Assembly (NCBI RefSeq): GCF_000935025.1
Contig: NZ_CP010836.1
Location: forward strand, 4,340,001 to 4,404,000
DNA length: 64,000 nucleotides
DNA from: Sphingomonas hengshuiensis
GTDB taxonomy: Bacteria > Pseudomonadota > Alphaproteobacteria > Sphingomonadales > Sphingomonadaceae
Direction of reading: 5' to 3'
The position numbers and the translations under genes are program-made. A model generated the notes under the pieces. It made no database searches. It saw only the letters and a list, made by a program, of their open reading frames with translations, and was not told the origin of the DNA. Shown here in pieces: positions 9,495-18,637 of the stretch; the first letter of the stretch is position 1, and each line of letters opens with the position of its first letter.

Positions 9495-9551
9495 TCGAAA
9501 CTCCAGTAAATCGATTGAGCGCGCGATCATCACAGCGCTACAGGAAAGCCC

Positions 9552-9725
9552 ATGGCTGAGATCATTAACCTGAACAAAGCAAGAAAAGCGAGAGCGAAAG
9601 CGGCGGCGGCGACACAGGCCGACGCCAACCGCGCGCGCTTTGGCCGGTCAAAGGCCGAGCGCGCCGCCGAAGACGCCGAACGCGCGCGGGCGCAAAAGCT
9701 GCTCGACGACGCGAAGCGGGATTAG
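9552..9725 (+). CDS. DUF4169-family small basic protein
   Basis: A 57-residue gene with a clean AGGAAAG ribosome-binding site before its ATG. The product begins [17 protein letters not shown] and continues as an Arg/Ala/Glu-rich, probably helical chain ([21 protein letters not shown]). This is the hallmark of the alphaproteobacterial DUF4169 family, whose function is unknown. It lies between divergent ssb and convergent feoB and overlaps the feoB stop by two bases. It is small enough to be missed by length cut-offs. Confidence 0.72.
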   Translation: MAEIINLNKARKARAKAAAATQADANRARFGRSKAERAAEDAERARAQKLLDDAKRD

Positions 9726-11581
9726 AGGCCGAGCCCCACTGCGCTCCAATAGGTGATCCCCGCCGCGACATAGGCGAGCGCGAACAGATAGCCGACCATG
9801 AAGGCGGGCCATTTCCAGCCATTGGTCTCGCGCCGGGTCACCGCGATCGTCGAGATGCATTGCGGCGCGAACACGAACCACATCAGGAACGCCAGCGCGG
9901 TCGGCAGCGTCCAATGGGTGCGCAGATTGTCGCGGATCGTCGCCTCGCCCGACGCATCGTCGGGATTATCGACCGCATAGACGGTGCCGATCGCCGCCAC
10001 CGCGACTTCGCGCGCGGCCATTGCCGGGATCAGCGCCAGTGCGATGTCACGGTTGAAGCCGATCGGCGCGACGATCGTCTGGAGCCCGTTGCCGATCCGC
10101 CCCGCGATCGAATAGTCGACGCGCGAAATCCCGCTGCCCTCGGGCGGCTTGGGGAAGCTCAGCAGCGCCCAGAGCACGACCGTCGTCACCAGGATGATCG
10201 TGCCGGCGCGCTTGAGGAAGATCGCCGCGCGCTGCCACAGCCCCAGAGCGACGTCGCCCAGCCGCGGCATCTGGTACTTCGGCATCTCCATCATGAAGCC
10301 GCTGGTCGCGCCCTTGGTCACGGTGCTGCGCAGGACGAGCGCCGCGCCGAACGCACCGGCGATGCCCAGGATATAGAGCGAGAACAGCACCAGCCCCTGA
10401 AGCCCGATCCCGGGCAGCACCGCGCGATCGGGGATCAGCGCCCCGATGATGATCGTATAGACCGGCAGCCGCGCCGAACACGTCATCAGCGGCGCGATCA
10501 GGATCGTCGTCAGCCGGTCCTTCTCGTCCGAAATGGTACGCGTCGCCATGATCCCCGGCACCGCGCAGGCGAAGCTGGACAGCAGCGGGATGAAGGCGCG
10601 ACCCGACAGGCCGACCCCGGCCATCACCCGGTCCATCAGGAAGGCAGCGCGGACCATATACCCGCTCGCCTCCAGCACGAGGATGAAGGCGAACAGGATC
10701 AGAATCTGCGGCAGGAACACCACCACCGCGCCGACCCCGGCAATCACGCCGTCGAGCAGCAGCGAGCGCAGGAAGCCCTGGGGCAACAGGTCCCCGACAC
10801 CCTCGGCGAGCAGCGCCATCCCCGATTCGATCCAGCCGACCGGCGCTTCGGACCAGGCGAACACCGCCTGGAACATGACGAACATCAGCGACAGGAGGAT
10901 GATCGGCCCCGCCACCGGGTGGAGCGCGATCGAATCGAGACGATGGGTCCAGCGGCGCGCGGCGGTCTCCGAAACGGTGACTGCGGTGGCGATCTGGCGG
11001 GCGCGGCGCTGGAGCACGACGATGTCGTGCGGCACGCCCTCGCCCGCACGGACCTTGTGCGGCAGCGAGCGCACCGCTTCGCCCAGCCGGGCCTTCAGAT
11101 CGTCGATCCCGCGGCGGCGGACCGCGACCGTCGAGACCACGGGCACGCCCAGTTCGCGGGCAAGCGCGTCGGCATCGAGCGTCAGCCCGTCGCGCTCGGC
11201 GAGGTCGACCATGTTGAGCGCGACGATGATCGGCAGCCCCAGCGCGATCAGCTGGAGCGTGAAGCGCAGATGGTTGTCGAGGTTCGACGCATCGATCACG
11301 CTGATGATCGCATCGGGCAGCCGCTCGCCCGCCTGGCGCCCGACCAGCACGTCGCGCGTGACCTGTTCATCGGGGCTCGACGGATCGAGGCTATAGGTGC
11401 CGGGCAGATCGATCAGCTCGACCGGGCGACCGTCGGGCAGCGCCATCCGGCCCGAGTGACGCTCGACCGTAACGCCGGGATAATTGCCGACTTTCTGGCG
11501 CGCGCCGGTCAGCGCGTTGAACAGCGCGCTCTTGCCGGCATTGGGGTTGCCGACCAGCGCAACCAGTGGTGCAGCGTTCAT
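9722..11581 (-). CDS. feoB: Ferrous iron transporter B
   Basis: A 619-residue inner-membrane Fe(II) transporter. The N-terminal G domain has GNPNAGKS at 11-18, the switch region NYPGVTVER, DLPGTYS and NMVD. Several membrane helices follow from about residue 240, including the paired Gate segments rich in Gly and Ser. It is shorter than the E. coli protein (about 770) but close to other alphaproteobacterial FeoBs. The start at MNAAPLVALVG is chosen because it is immediately followed by the first beta strand of the G domain. It lies four bases after feoA, and no feoC is seen. Confidence 0.93.
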   Translation of the reverse strand: MNAAPLVALVGNPNAGKSALFNALTGARQKVGNYPGVTVERHSGRMALPDGRPVELIDLPGTYSLDPSSPDEQVTRDVLVGRQAGERLPDAIISVIDASNLDNHLRFTLQLIALGLPIIVALNMVDLAERDGLTLDADALARELGVPVVSTVAVRRRGIDDLKARLGEAVRSLPHKVRAGEGVPHDIVVLQRRARQIATAVTVSETAARRWTHRLDSIALHPVAGPIILLSLMFVMFQAVFAWSEAPVGWIESGMALLAEGVGDLLPQGFLRSLLLDGVIAGVGAVVVFLPQILILFAFILVLEASGYMVRAAFLMDRVMAGVGLSGRAFIPLLSSFACAVPGIMATRTISDEKDRLTTILIAPLMTCSARLPVYTIIIGALIPDRAVLPGIGLQGLVLFSLYILGIAGAFGAALVLRSTVTKGATSGFMMEMPKYQMPRLGDVALGLWQRAAIFLKRAGTIILVTTVVLWALLSFPKPPEGSGISRVDYSIAGRIGNGLQTIVAPIGFNRDIALALIPAMAAREVAVAAIGTVYAVDNPDDASGEATIRDNLRTHWTLPTALAFLMWFVFAPQCISTIAVTRRETNGWKWPAFMVGYLFALAYVAAGITYWSAVGLGL

Positions 11582-11585
11582 CGCG

Positions 11586-11867
11586 TCAGCCGGCGTCGGC
11601 GGGGGCGGTGCGCACGCGGATCGCGGCGGCGACATGCCGACGCAGCGCGACGGTCATCCGCCCGATGCGGCACGCAACCGGGCCGCCACCGAGCAATCCG
11701 GAGCGGTGGAGCATCTCGACCTCGACACCTTCGTCGAGCCCTAGCTCGCGCAGCCGCCGTGCCTCGGGTGGAGTCAGCGCGTGCCATTCGACATCGGTGA
11801 CCCACGCGATATGGGCACGAGGCACCCTGGCAAGCGTAAGAGGGGTGGACGTCGCGACAGCGTTCAT
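11586..11867 (-). CDS. feoA: Ferrous iron transport protein A
   Basis: A 93-residue SH3-like FeoA protein that supports FeoB activity. Its fold is visible from PEARRLRELGLDEGVEVEMLHR through the final VALRRHVAAAIRV strand. The start at MNAVATSTP is preferred; another in-frame ATG six codons upstream is possible. The 5' region carries a partial match to a Fur-type operator (11870-11884), which fits iron control of the feoAB operon. Confidence 0.82.
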   Translation of the reverse strand: MNAVATSTPLTLARVPRAHIAWVTDVEWHALTPPEARRLRELGLDEGVEVEMLHRSGLLGGGPVACRIGRMTVALRRHVAAAIRVRTAPADAG

Positions 11868-11869
11868 GC

Positions 11870-11884
11870 TGCGAGTGATTATCA
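11870..11884 (-). promoter_or_regulatory. Possible Fur-type operator ahead of feoAB
   Basis: The 15-base site lies 3-17 bases before the feoA start. One half matches the 7-1-7 Fur consensus half TGATAAT exactly on the minus strand, while the other half matches about 4 of 7 positions. The position and the regulon fit iron repression, but alphaproteobacteria also use Irr and RirA, so the regulator is uncertain. Confidence 0.35.
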
Positions 11885-11945
11885 ATAACCACCGCGCAGC
11901 GCCAGCCCCCTTGGCTAGGTAAAGCTACGCGACCCGCCGATGCCG

Positions 11946-12611
11946 TCACACCACCGGATAGCGCAGCCGACCGACGAAACGCGACAGGCTCGGGCGATTC
12001 TGGGTGCGCGCAAGAAAGCCCGACTTGGCCTTTTCGAACGCCATGATCCCGTCGATCCGGCGCGCGAGAAAGCCGCGCGTATCGGCCCAATCCTCGCTCT
12101 CGTCGTTCAGGAACACTGCAATCGTCGCGGCATAGATGCTGCCGAGCAGCGCGCGCTTGGTATAATGGTTGTAATCGGTCGCGGTGTCGCCCGCGAGGCG
12201 CCACATCGCATCCGCCGACCGCCAGCCGAGCCGCAGCGCGCGCCGCGCATTTTGCGGCATCGCGAGGATCGCGACGGCACGGCGCAGTGCCTCGCGATTC
12301 GGCGCGGCGATCGCGAGCCGCGCCTCGACCAGCGCCGTGGTCCGCTGGCGAATCTTCATCGCCGCCAGCGTCTCCGGGGGCAGCCGCTCGGCCATCTCGG
12401 CGTCGATGCTGGCGAACCAGGCATCGATCATCTCGACCGCCGCGCCGCCCGAAAAGGCGAGCCGGGCGATGTCGCGCGCGATCCCCATGCCGTCTGCGGT
12501 GGCATCCAGCGCCTGGGCATTCCAGCCGTCGAATGCGGCATTGGCCGCGATCTGCGGCGCAAGCGCGAGGCGGAGTTCGTCGAGCGTGGCGTCTGCGAGA
12601 GCTGGGGTCAT
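11946..12611 (-). CDS. COQ9-family ubiquinone biosynthesis protein
   Basis: A 221-residue helical protein of the COQ9 family, related to TetR folds, which binds lipid and assists the COQ7 hydroxylation step of ubiquinone synthesis. The N-terminal half resembles a degenerate TetR helix bundle, and the C-terminal part carries the family-typical WRSADAMWRLAGDTATDYNHYTKR block. No ubi gene is adjacent. It is transcribed away from the EamA gene, which lies only nine bases upstream on the same strand, so the two may share a message. Confidence 0.82.
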   Translation of the reverse strand: MTPALADATLDELRLALAPQIAANAAFDGWNAQALDATADGMGIARDIARLAFSGGAAVEMIDAWFASIDAEMAERLPPETLAAMKIRQRTTALVEARLAIAAPNREALRRAVAILAMPQNARRALRLGWRSADAMWRLAGDTATDYNHYTKRALLGSIYAATIAVFLNDESEDWADTRGFLARRIDGIMAFEKAKSGFLARTQNRPSLSRFVGRLRYPVV

Positions 12612-12620
12612 GTGCCCGAT

Positions 12621-13565
12621 CTAGGCGCTTGCCCCGCGAGTGCCAAGCGTCGGCGCGCTGCGATGCCCCGCGCGGACGAGGACCAGCGCCGCCGCGACCA
12701 GCACCGCCCCGACCAGATCGGGCAACGTCAGCCGCTCGGCATAGGCGATCCATCCCACGATCGCGGCGACCACCGGCTGGATCAGCAGCGTGATCCCGAC
12801 CACCAGCGGCGACAAATGCCCGAGCGCATAGATCATGCAGCCCTGGCCGATGACCTGGCTGAACAGCGCGAGCCCGAGCAGCGGCAACCAATCGCCCGGC
12901 ACCACGCGCTCGCCCAGCGCGAGGGCGAGGACCAGCAGCGCCGGGATCGTCGCGAACGACGACAGCGCCAGCGCCGGCAGCGGCGTCATCGCGGTGCGCA
13001 CGCGCGCCATGCAGATGAAATAGACGGCGTAGAGCAAGCCGGCGAACAGGCAGAACAGGTCGCCGGCCAGATGGCGCGGCGACAATTCGGCCGAGCGCCC
13101 GAGCAACAGCGCGCCGCCGATCGCCGCGAGCAGCAGCGCCGCCGCCTGCGGACGCGACGGCCACATCCGCGCGACGAGGAACCCGTAGATCGGGTAGATC
13201 AAAGTCGCCGAATTGCCGAACAGCGTCGAATTGGCGAGCGTCGTGCGGACGATGCCGACATGCCAGCTCGCCAGATCGGCGGCGAAGGCGAGCCCGGCCA
13301 CGATCAGCAGCGGCCAATGCCCCCGCGCCGAGCGCAGCGGCCGCTCGCCCATCGCCAGCGCGGCGAAGAGCAGCAGCGGCGTCGCCAGCGCCAGCCGCCA
13401 GAAGCCCGATGCCACCGGCCCGACATCGGCCATCCGCACGAACAGCGGCCCGAAGGCCAGCGCGACATTGGCGACGATCGCGGCGACCAGCGCCACGATC
13501 GGGGCCGCGCCTGGCAGGGCGCTTGGCGGGGCGATAGTTTTCCTTGGCGAAGCGGACTCGTGCAT
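12621..13565 (-). CDS. EamA/DMT-family permease
   Basis: A 314-residue integral membrane protein with about ten hydrophobic helices arranged as two EamA repeats (each about 140 residues). This is the architecture of drug/metabolite transporters that export small metabolites. The substrate cannot be inferred. The start at MHESASP is chosen over an ATG 13 codons upstream, because the longer form would reach towards the OYE promoter and adds nothing conserved. The gene is divergent from the reductase at 13619. Confidence 0.8.
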   Translation of the reverse strand: MHESASPRKTIAPPSALPGAAPIVALVAAIVANVALAFGPLFVRMADVGPVASGFWRLALATPLLLFAALAMGERPLRSARGHWPLLIVAGLAFAADLASWHVGIVRTTLANSTLFGNSATLIYPIYGFLVARMWPSRPQAAALLLAAIGGALLLGRSAELSPRHLAGDLFCLFAGLLYAVYFICMARVRTAMTPLPALALSSFATIPALLVLALALGERVVPGDWLPLLGLALFSQVIGQGCMIYALGHLSPLVVGITLLIQPVVAAIVGWIAYAERLTLPDLVGAVLVAAALVLVRAGHRSAPTLGTRGASA

Positions 13566-13618
13566 GGCGCCCTGTAGCGCCCTATCTCCAGTCGTCACAG
13601 TCAAAGGACCTTTTGCCG

Positions 13619-14704
13619 ATGCCGAGCCTGTTCGATCCGATCCAGCTGGGTGCCGTCGCCGCCCCGAACCGCATCCTGATGGCGCCGCTGACCCGCGGCC
13701 GGTCGACGCGCGAGCATGTCCCCGTGGCGATCATGGCCGATTATTATGCGCAGCGCGCCTCGGCCGGGCTGATCCTGTCCGAGGCGACGGGGATCAGCCG
13801 CGAGGGGCTGGGCTGGCCCTATGCGCCGGGGCTGTGGACCGAGGCGCAGGTGGAGGGATGGAAGCCGGTCGTCGAGGCGGTCCACAAGGCGGGCGGGCGC
13901 ATCTTCGCGCAGCTGTGGCATATGGGCCGGATCGTCCATCCCGATTTCCTCGACGGCGCGGCGCCGCTCTCCTCCTCCGCAACGACCGCGCCGGGCCAGG
14001 CGCACACCTATGCCGGCAAGCAGGACTATGCCCAGGCCCGCGCCGCGACGAAGGACGATATCGCCCGCGTGCTCGACGACTATACGCTGGCAACGCGCAA
14101 CGCGCTCCGCGCCGGGTTCGACGGGGTGCAGCTTCATGCGGCCAATGGCTATCTGATCGACCAGTTCCTGCGCGCCGGCGCCAACCAGCGCGACGACGAC
14201 TATGGCGGCAGCCCCGAGAATCGCGGGCGGCTGCTGCGCGAGGCGGCCTCGCGGCTGATTGCCGAGGCGGGCGCGGGGCGGACCGCGGTGCGCTTTTCGC
14301 CCAATGGCGATTCGCAGGGCGTGACCGACGAGGACCCCGAAGCGGTGTTCGTGCCCGCGGCGCAGTTCCTCTCGGACCAGGGGATCGCGTTCCTCGAACT
14401 GCGCGAACAGGGCCCCGAGGGGACGTTCGGGCGCACCGACCAGCCGCGCGTATCGCCCGCGATCCGCAAGGTGTTCACCGGCCCGCTGGTGCTCAACCAG
14501 GATTATCATGCCGAGACGGCACAGGCCGAACTCGATTCGGGCAATGCCGATGCGATTGCGTTCGGGCGGCCGTTCATCGCCAATCCCGACCTGGTCGAGC
14601 GGCTCCGCACCGGCGCGGCGCTCAACAGCCCCGATGTCGCAACCTTCTACAGCCGCGGCGCCGAGGGCTATACCGACTATCCGGCGCTCGGCGGCACGGC
14701 CTGA
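13619..14704 (+). CDS. Old Yellow Enzyme family FMN oxidoreductase (alkene reductase)
   Basis: A 361-residue TIM-barrel ene-reductase. Family motifs are clear: MAPLTRGRS near the start, QLWHMGRIVHPDF, the substrate-anion pair in HAANGYLIDQF and YGGSPENR. It would reduce activated C=C bonds of enals, enones, nitro-olefins or nitrate esters with NADPH; the physiological substrate is unknown. An AAAGGA ribosome-binding site 11 bases before the ATG supports this start. The last 28 bases overlap the convergent hypothetical gene. Confidence 0.88.
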   Translation: MPSLFDPIQLGAVAAPNRILMAPLTRGRSTREHVPVAIMADYYAQRASAGLILSEATGISREGLGWPYAPGLWTEAQVEGWKPVVEAVHKAGGRIFAQLWHMGRIVHPDFLDGAAPLSSSATTAPGQAHTYAGKQDYAQARAATKDDIARVLDDYTLATRNALRAGFDGVQLHAANGYLIDQFLRAGANQRDDDYGGSPENRGRLLREAASRLIAEAGAGRTAVRFSPNGDSQGVTDEDPEAVFVPAAQFLSDQGIAFLELREQGPEGTFGRTDQPRVSPAIRKVFTGPLVLNQDYHAETAQAELDSGNADAIAFGRPFIANPDLVERLRTGAALNSPDVATFYSRGAEGYTDYPALGGTA

Positions 14705-15135
14705 TCGAGCGTGTCGATCCAGCGAGTCGCGGCGGCGCGTAGCCGGCGCCGCGACTCGTCGGCGAAGAACAGCGGCACCAGCAGCAGCGGCACCCAGGGC
14801 CATAACACCACGCTGAGCCCGAGCGTCACCGCGACCGCGAACGCTGCGATCTGGGTGAATTTCTGGACACGCGCCTTGTTGGCATAGCTTTCGCGAATCG
14901 CGCGCGGCGCCTTATCGTCATACCAAGGCTGGGTCGTGAACAAGGTGTCGCGCGAATCCGCCGGCGCCGTAGCCGCGGGTCGGGAGGGAGCGGGCGCGGG
15001 TGCCCGGTCGGTCCTGCCCCGGCGTTCGCGGGTCTCGGCCATTGGTGGCGTCGCCACCGCGCCGGACCAGGTGTCGATCACCTCCAGCCGCCGCCCGCGC
15101 TCGACCACCTTGTAGCGAGTCGGCGGCGGCCGCAT
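14677..15135 (-). CDS. Hypothetical membrane protein
   Basis: A 152-residue protein of unknown family. The first 30 residues form a short beta-like segment (RYKVVERGRRLEVIDTWSG). A proline/alanine-rich linker follows (about 45-60), then two closely spaced hydrophobic helices near residues 96-126, and a basic C-terminal tail. The N-terminal segment resembles those seen in other sphingomonad hypotheticals. It lies three bases downstream of ribH in the same orientation, so it may be the last gene of the rib transcript. No function is proposed. Confidence 0.6.
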   Translation of the reverse strand: MRPPPTRYKVVERGRRLEVIDTWSGAVATPPMAETRERRGRTDRAPAPAPSRPAATAPADSRDTLFTTQPWYDDKAPRAIRESYANKARVQKFTQIAAFAVAVTLGLSVVLWPWVPLLLVPLFFADESRRRLRAAATRWIDTLDQAVPPSAG

Positions 15136-15138
15136 CGG

Positions 15139-15558
15139 TCAGCTAAAGCGTTCGGCGAGCGCGAGCATCGCCAGCGCCGCCCTGGCCGCCTCGCCGCCCT
15201 TGTCCTTCTGGTCGGGGCGGGCGCGGACCAGCGCCTGTTCCTCATTCTCGACTGTCAGGATGCCGTTGCCTATGGCCACGCCGTCCAGCGCCAGCGCCAT
15301 CAGCCCGCGTGCGCTTTCGCCCGCGACGATCTCGAAATGATAGGTTTCGCCGCGGATCACCACGCCAAGCGCGACATAGGCGTCGAATGCGTCCGAATCG
15401 ACCGCGAGCGAAATCGCGCCCGGAATCTCCAGCGCGCCCGGGACGGTGACGACCTCGACTTCGTGCCCCGCTTCCTCGAGCGCCGCGCGGGCACCCTGGA
15501 GCAGGAGATCGTTCAGATGCGCATAGAAGCGCGCCTCGACCACAAGAATCCGGGCCAT
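15139..15558 (-). CDS. ribH: 6,7-dimethyl-8-ribityllumazine synthase
   Basis: A 139-residue lumazine synthase. Motifs are the N-terminal RFYAHLND (substrate site), PGALEIP and the catalytic His region [12 protein letters not shown]. It joins 5-amino-6-ribitylaminouracil with dihydroxybutanone phosphate and normally assembles as an icosahedral or pentameric shell. The ATG at MARILVVEA starts directly at the first strand and lies four bases after ribB. It is the fourth rib gene in order ribD-ribE-ribB-ribH. Confidence 0.93.
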   Translation of the reverse strand: MARILVVEARFYAHLNDLLLQGARAALEEAGHEVEVVTVPGALEIPGAISLAVDSDAFDAYVALGVVIRGETYHFEIVAGESARGLMALALDGVAIGNGILTVENEEQALVRARPDQKDKGGEAARAALAMLALAERFS

Positions 15559-15562
15559 GGTG

Positions 15563-16696
15563 TCAGTCTCCGTCGATCGGGCGTTCGCCGACGATCGACA
15601 GGCCATAGCCGTCGAGTCCGACAAGGGTGTGGTGGGTGTTGGTCAGCAGGATCATGTCGTGGACGCCCAGCTCGGTCAGGATCGTCGCGCCGACGCCGTA
15701 ATCGCGCAGTTCGTCCATGTCCTTCTGCTCGACCATCCCGGCGCGCACCTGGAGCGCGAGCGTGAAATGGTCCTCGCGCCGCTTGTTGATGACGACGATC
15801 ACCCCCGCGCCTTCGCGCGCGATGATTTCCATCGACCGCCGCAACAGCCCGCCGCGATCGCCGCCTTCGCCGAACAGGTCGCTGAACGGCGACAGCGCGT
15901 GCATCCGGACCAGCGTCGGCTTGGCGGGATCGACCTTGCCCTTGACCAGCGCAACCTGCTCGCTGCCGGTCGCCTTGTTCCAAAAGGTGACGGCGGTCCA
16001 GTCGCCGCCCCATTCGCTGACGAACCGCGCCTCGGCACGCTTCTCGACGAGATGATCGTGGCGGCGGCGATAGGCGATCAGGTCGCGGATCGTGCCGATC
16101 TTGAGGTTATGATATTGCGCGAACGACACCAGGTCGTCGAGCCGCGCCATCGTGCCGTCGTCCTTCATGATCTCGCAGATCACGCCCGACGGATTGAGCC
16201 CGGCCAGCCGCGCGACGTCGACCGCCGCCTCGGTATGACCCGCGCGGACCAGCACGCCGCCTTCGCGCGCGATCAGCGGGAAGACATGGCCGGGGGAGAC
16301 CAGCGAATCTGCGCCGTTCGCCGAATCGATCGCCACCGCGACGGTGCGCGCGCGGTCCGCGGCGGAGATGCCCGTCGACACGCCTTCCTTCGCCTCGATC
16401 GAGACGGTGAACGCCGTGCCGTGGCGGGTGCCGTTGGCGCGGGTCATCGGCTCCAGCCCCAGCGTCTCGACGCGCGACGGCGTGAGCGCGAGGCAGATCA
16501 GCCCGCGGCCATAGCGCGCCATGAAGTTGATTGCGTCCGGCGTCGCCATCTGCGCCGGGATCACGAGGTCGCCTTCGTTCTCGCGATCCTCGTCATCGAC
16601 CAGGATGAACATCCGGCCATTGCGCGCCTCGTCGATCAGCTCCTCGGGCGTCGAGAGGAAGCCATGCTTCAAACGGGCGAGTTCAACCTTTTGCAC
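15563..16696 (-). CDS. ribB: 3,4-dihydroxy-2-butanone-4-phosphate synthase with a cysteine-less GTP cyclohydrolase II-like domain
   Basis: A 377-residue two-domain protein. The DHBP synthase half (about 1-205) is intact: [11 protein letters not shown] at 34-44, [10 protein letters not shown] at 91-100 and VRAGHTEA near 150-157. The C-terminal half (about 210-377) aligns with GTP cyclohydrolase II, but no cysteine is present after residue 174, so the zinc-binding cysteines are missing and cyclohydrolase activity is not expected. The GTG start is chosen because GGAGG lies seven bases upstream. It overlaps the end of ribE by 14 bases. A true RibA is presumably encoded elsewhere. Confidence 0.9.
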   Translation of the reverse strand: MQKVELARLKHGFLSTPEELIDEARNGRMFILVDDEDRENEGDLVIPAQMATPDAINFMARYGRGLICLALTPSRVETLGLEPMTRANGTRHGTAFTVSIEAKEGVSTGISAADRARTVAVAIDSANGADSLVSPGHVFPLIAREGGVLVRAGHTEAAVDVARLAGLNPSGVICEIMKDDGTMARLDDLVSFAQYHNLKIGTIRDLIAYRRRHDHLVEKRAEARFVSEWGGDWTAVTFWNKATGSEQVALVKGKVDPAKPTLVRMHALSPFSDLFGEGGDRGGLLRRSMEIIAREGAGVIVVINKRREDHFTLALQVRAGMVEQKDMDELRDYGVGATILTELGVHDMILLTNTHHTLVGLDGYGLSIVGERPIDGD

Positions 16697-17294
16697 GAAG
16701 CGCCTCCATGCGCTGTAAATAGCGGGCCAGCACGTCGATCTCGAGATTGACGGCGTCGCCGGCGGACAATCCGCCAAGCGTCGTCACTGCGGCGGTATGC
16801 GGGATGATGTTGAGCGCGAAATGGGTGCTGCCGTCGGGCTGGTCGGCGACTTCGTTGACCGTCAGCGAAACGCCGTCGACAGTGATCGATCCCTTGGCCG
16901 CAAGATAGGGGGCCAGCGCGGCGGGCACCGATATGCCGATGCGGCGCGAATCGCCCTCGGGACAGATGCCCAGCACGGTGCCGACACCGTCGACATGGCC
17001 CGTGACGATATGTCCGCCCAGCTCGTCGCCCAGCCGCAGCGCGCGTTCGAGGTTGATCCGGCGCCCTTGCGTCCACTGGTCGCGCGCGGTGCGCGACACA
17101 GTCTCGCCCGACACGTCGAACGCGACCCAGCCCGGCGCTTTGTCGACCACGGTCAGGCATACGCCCGAACAGGCGATCGAGGCGCCCAGGTCGATCGATT
17201 CGACCTCATAGGCAGTGGACACGCGCACGCGCAGGTCGCCCTGGCGCTCGACGGCATCGATCGTGCCGACATCGGTGATGATTCCGGTAAACAT
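16683..17294 (-). CDS. ribE: Riboflavin synthase, alpha subunit
   Basis: A 203-residue protein of two tandem lumazine-binding barrels, starting at the conserved MFTGII. The repeated motifs [11 protein letters not shown] (first barrel) and [13 protein letters not shown] (second barrel) are clear. It dismutates two lumazine molecules into riboflavin and a pyrimidine that is recycled. The start overlaps the ribD stop (ATGA), and its 3' end overlaps ribB. Confidence 0.93.
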   Translation of the reverse strand: MFTGIITDVGTIDAVERQGDLRVRVSTAYEVESIDLGASIACSGVCLTVVDKAPGWVAFDVSGETVSRTARDQWTQGRRINLERALRLGDELGGHIVTGHVDGVGTVLGICPEGDSRRIGISVPAALAPYLAAKGSITVDGVSLTVNEVADQPDGSTHFALNIIPHTAAVTTLGGLSAGDAVNLEIDVLARYLQRMEALRAKG

Positions 17295-18247
17295 CAGTTG
17301 GCCGCGTAGACCTCGACGCGGTCGCTGCCAAGCATCTGTGTGTCTGACAGCCGCCACCGCCCATGCGCGCTCGCCAGCGACACGAGCCCGAGGTCGCCGA
17401 GCGCCGGCTTGCCCGCGCCGAGCAGGATCGGCGCACGATAGAGCAGCAGCCGGTCGACCAGCCCGGCGCGGACGAAGGCGGCGGCGGTTTCGGCTCCGCC
17501 CTCGACAAGCAGGTGATCGACATTCTCCAGCGCGGCGATGTCATCGGGGCGCCGCAACGTCCCCGAAGAGGACAGGACCAGCACGCGGGGCGAGCGCGCC
17601 TCCAGCCCCGGCAGCCGCACGTCGAGGGTGGGGCGATCGATCTCCCATGTACCGCGCCCGACGAGGATCGCCTCGTTACGCGCACGCTCGAGATGGGCGT
17701 GGGCGCGCGCCTGGGGGCCCGTGATCCAGCGGCTTTCGCCCGAGGGCAGGGCGATGCGCCCGTCGAGCGAAGTCGCCAGCTTGAGCGTCACAAAGGGGCG
17801 GCCCTGTGCGCGGCGCGTGAGGAAGCCCGCCATCGCCCCGCGCGCCTGCTCCGCGAGAACGCCCGGCTCCACCGCGATGCCGGCATCGCGCAGCCGGGCG
17901 ATGCCGAGCCCGTCGGTGCGCGGGTCGGGGTCGCCGATCGCCACCACCACCTGTCCCACGCCGGCGGCGATCAACAGGTCGGCACAGGCCGGGCCGCGCG
18001 CAGAGTCATGCGCGCAGGGTTCGAGCGTGACGTAGCAGGTGGCGCCGCGCGCCCGGTCGCCCGCCTGGGCCAGCGCCATCGCCTCGGCATGGGGGCGCCC
18101 GCCGGGCTGGGTCCAGCCGCGCCCGACGACGCGGCCATCGGCGACGATCACGCAGCCGACATTGGGATTGGGCGCAGTACGCCCCCGCCCGCGCTGCGAC
18201 AGCGCCAGCGCGGCCGCCATCCAGCGGGCGTGGTTCAGATGCCCCAC
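17294..18247 (-). CDS. ribD: Bifunctional diaminohydroxyphosphoribosylaminopyrimidine deaminase / 5-amino-6-(5-phosphoribosylamino)uracil reductase
   Basis: A 317-residue RibD. The zinc deaminase domain has PHAEAMAL and the EPCAHDSARGPACAD cysteine pair. The reductase domain follows from about residue 150 (RPFVTLKLATSLDGRIALPSGESRWIT) and ends with VEGGAETAAAF. Together they carry out the second and third steps of riboflavin synthesis. The GTG start lies inside the last bases of the upstream hypothetical gene (13-base overlap), and no ATG fits. It is the first rib gene of the cluster. No FMN riboswitch was recognised upstream. Confidence 0.92.
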   Translation of the reverse strand: MGHLNHARWMAAALALSQRGRGRTAPNPNVGCVIVADGRVVGRGWTQPGGRPHAEAMALAQAGDRARGATCYVTLEPCAHDSARGPACADLLIAAGVGQVVVAIGDPDPRTDGLGIARLRDAGIAVEPGVLAEQARGAMAGFLTRRAQGRPFVTLKLATSLDGRIALPSGESRWITGPQARAHAHLERARNEAILVGRGTWEIDRPTLDVRLPGLEARSPRVLVLSSSGTLRRPDDIAALENVDHLLVEGGAETAAAFVRAGLVDRLLLYRAPILLGAGKPALGDLGLVSLASAHGRWRLSDTQMLGSDRVEVYAAN

Positions 18248-18582
18248 TTTTTCAGGCTGTCGTCGACGCGCTTGAATTCTTCCTGGCGCTGTTTCCGGCG
18301 CTTTTCCATCTCGGCCTCGGCGGCGTGCTTCTTGACCTGGTCGATCTTCTGCTGGGCGCGAATCTCGTCGTCGGTGCGGGTCAGCGGCCAGCTTTCGGCG
18401 TAGATGATGTTGCGCTTATACGGGACCGGGATGTTCGAATCCTTGATGAACACCACGATGACGGTGAAGGTCAGCACCATCGACAGCATCATGAACCACA
18501 GCTCATAGGGCTTTCGCTGCGCAAGGAAGACGCGCAGGTCACGGATCGCGCGAAGGGGCGAGATATTCTTGAGAAGGCTCAT
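18235..18582 (-). CDS. Conserved hypothetical membrane protein
   Basis: A 115-residue protein with one membrane helix (about residues 29-47), a short periplasm- or cytosol-facing loop (KDSNIPVPYKRNIIYAESWPLTRTDDE) and a C-terminal coiled-coil-like stretch rich in Lys, Glu and Gln ending in DDSLKKWGI. It is predicted to be a membrane-tethered helical protein, but no function is known. It overlaps ribD by 13 bases and lies 55 bases after tonB, so it may be expressed with either. Confidence 0.65.
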   Translation of the reverse strand: MSLLKNISPLRAIRDLRVFLAQRKPYELWFMMLSMVLTFTVIVVFIKDSNIPVPYKRNIIYAESWPLTRTDDEIRAQQKIDQVKKHAAEAEMEKRRKQRQEEFKRVDDSLKKWGI

Positions 18583-18637
18583 CTGGCGCCCAAGATAAGG
18601 ACGCGGGGGCCGAAGGCAAACCCCCGCGCCGGGCGAC

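Noticed and set aside
9860..11800. Long open reading frame antisense to feoAB
   Set aside because: Arginine/histidine/aspartate-rich shadow of the feoB codon pattern in GC-rich DNA; no domain, and it runs through the FeoA and FeoB genes.
14677..14704. Overlap between the OYE gene and the convergent hypothetical gene as a sign of a false call
   Set aside because: Both reading frames look coding up to their stops, and 28-base convergent overlaps are common in this compact genome (also at 24291-24340).
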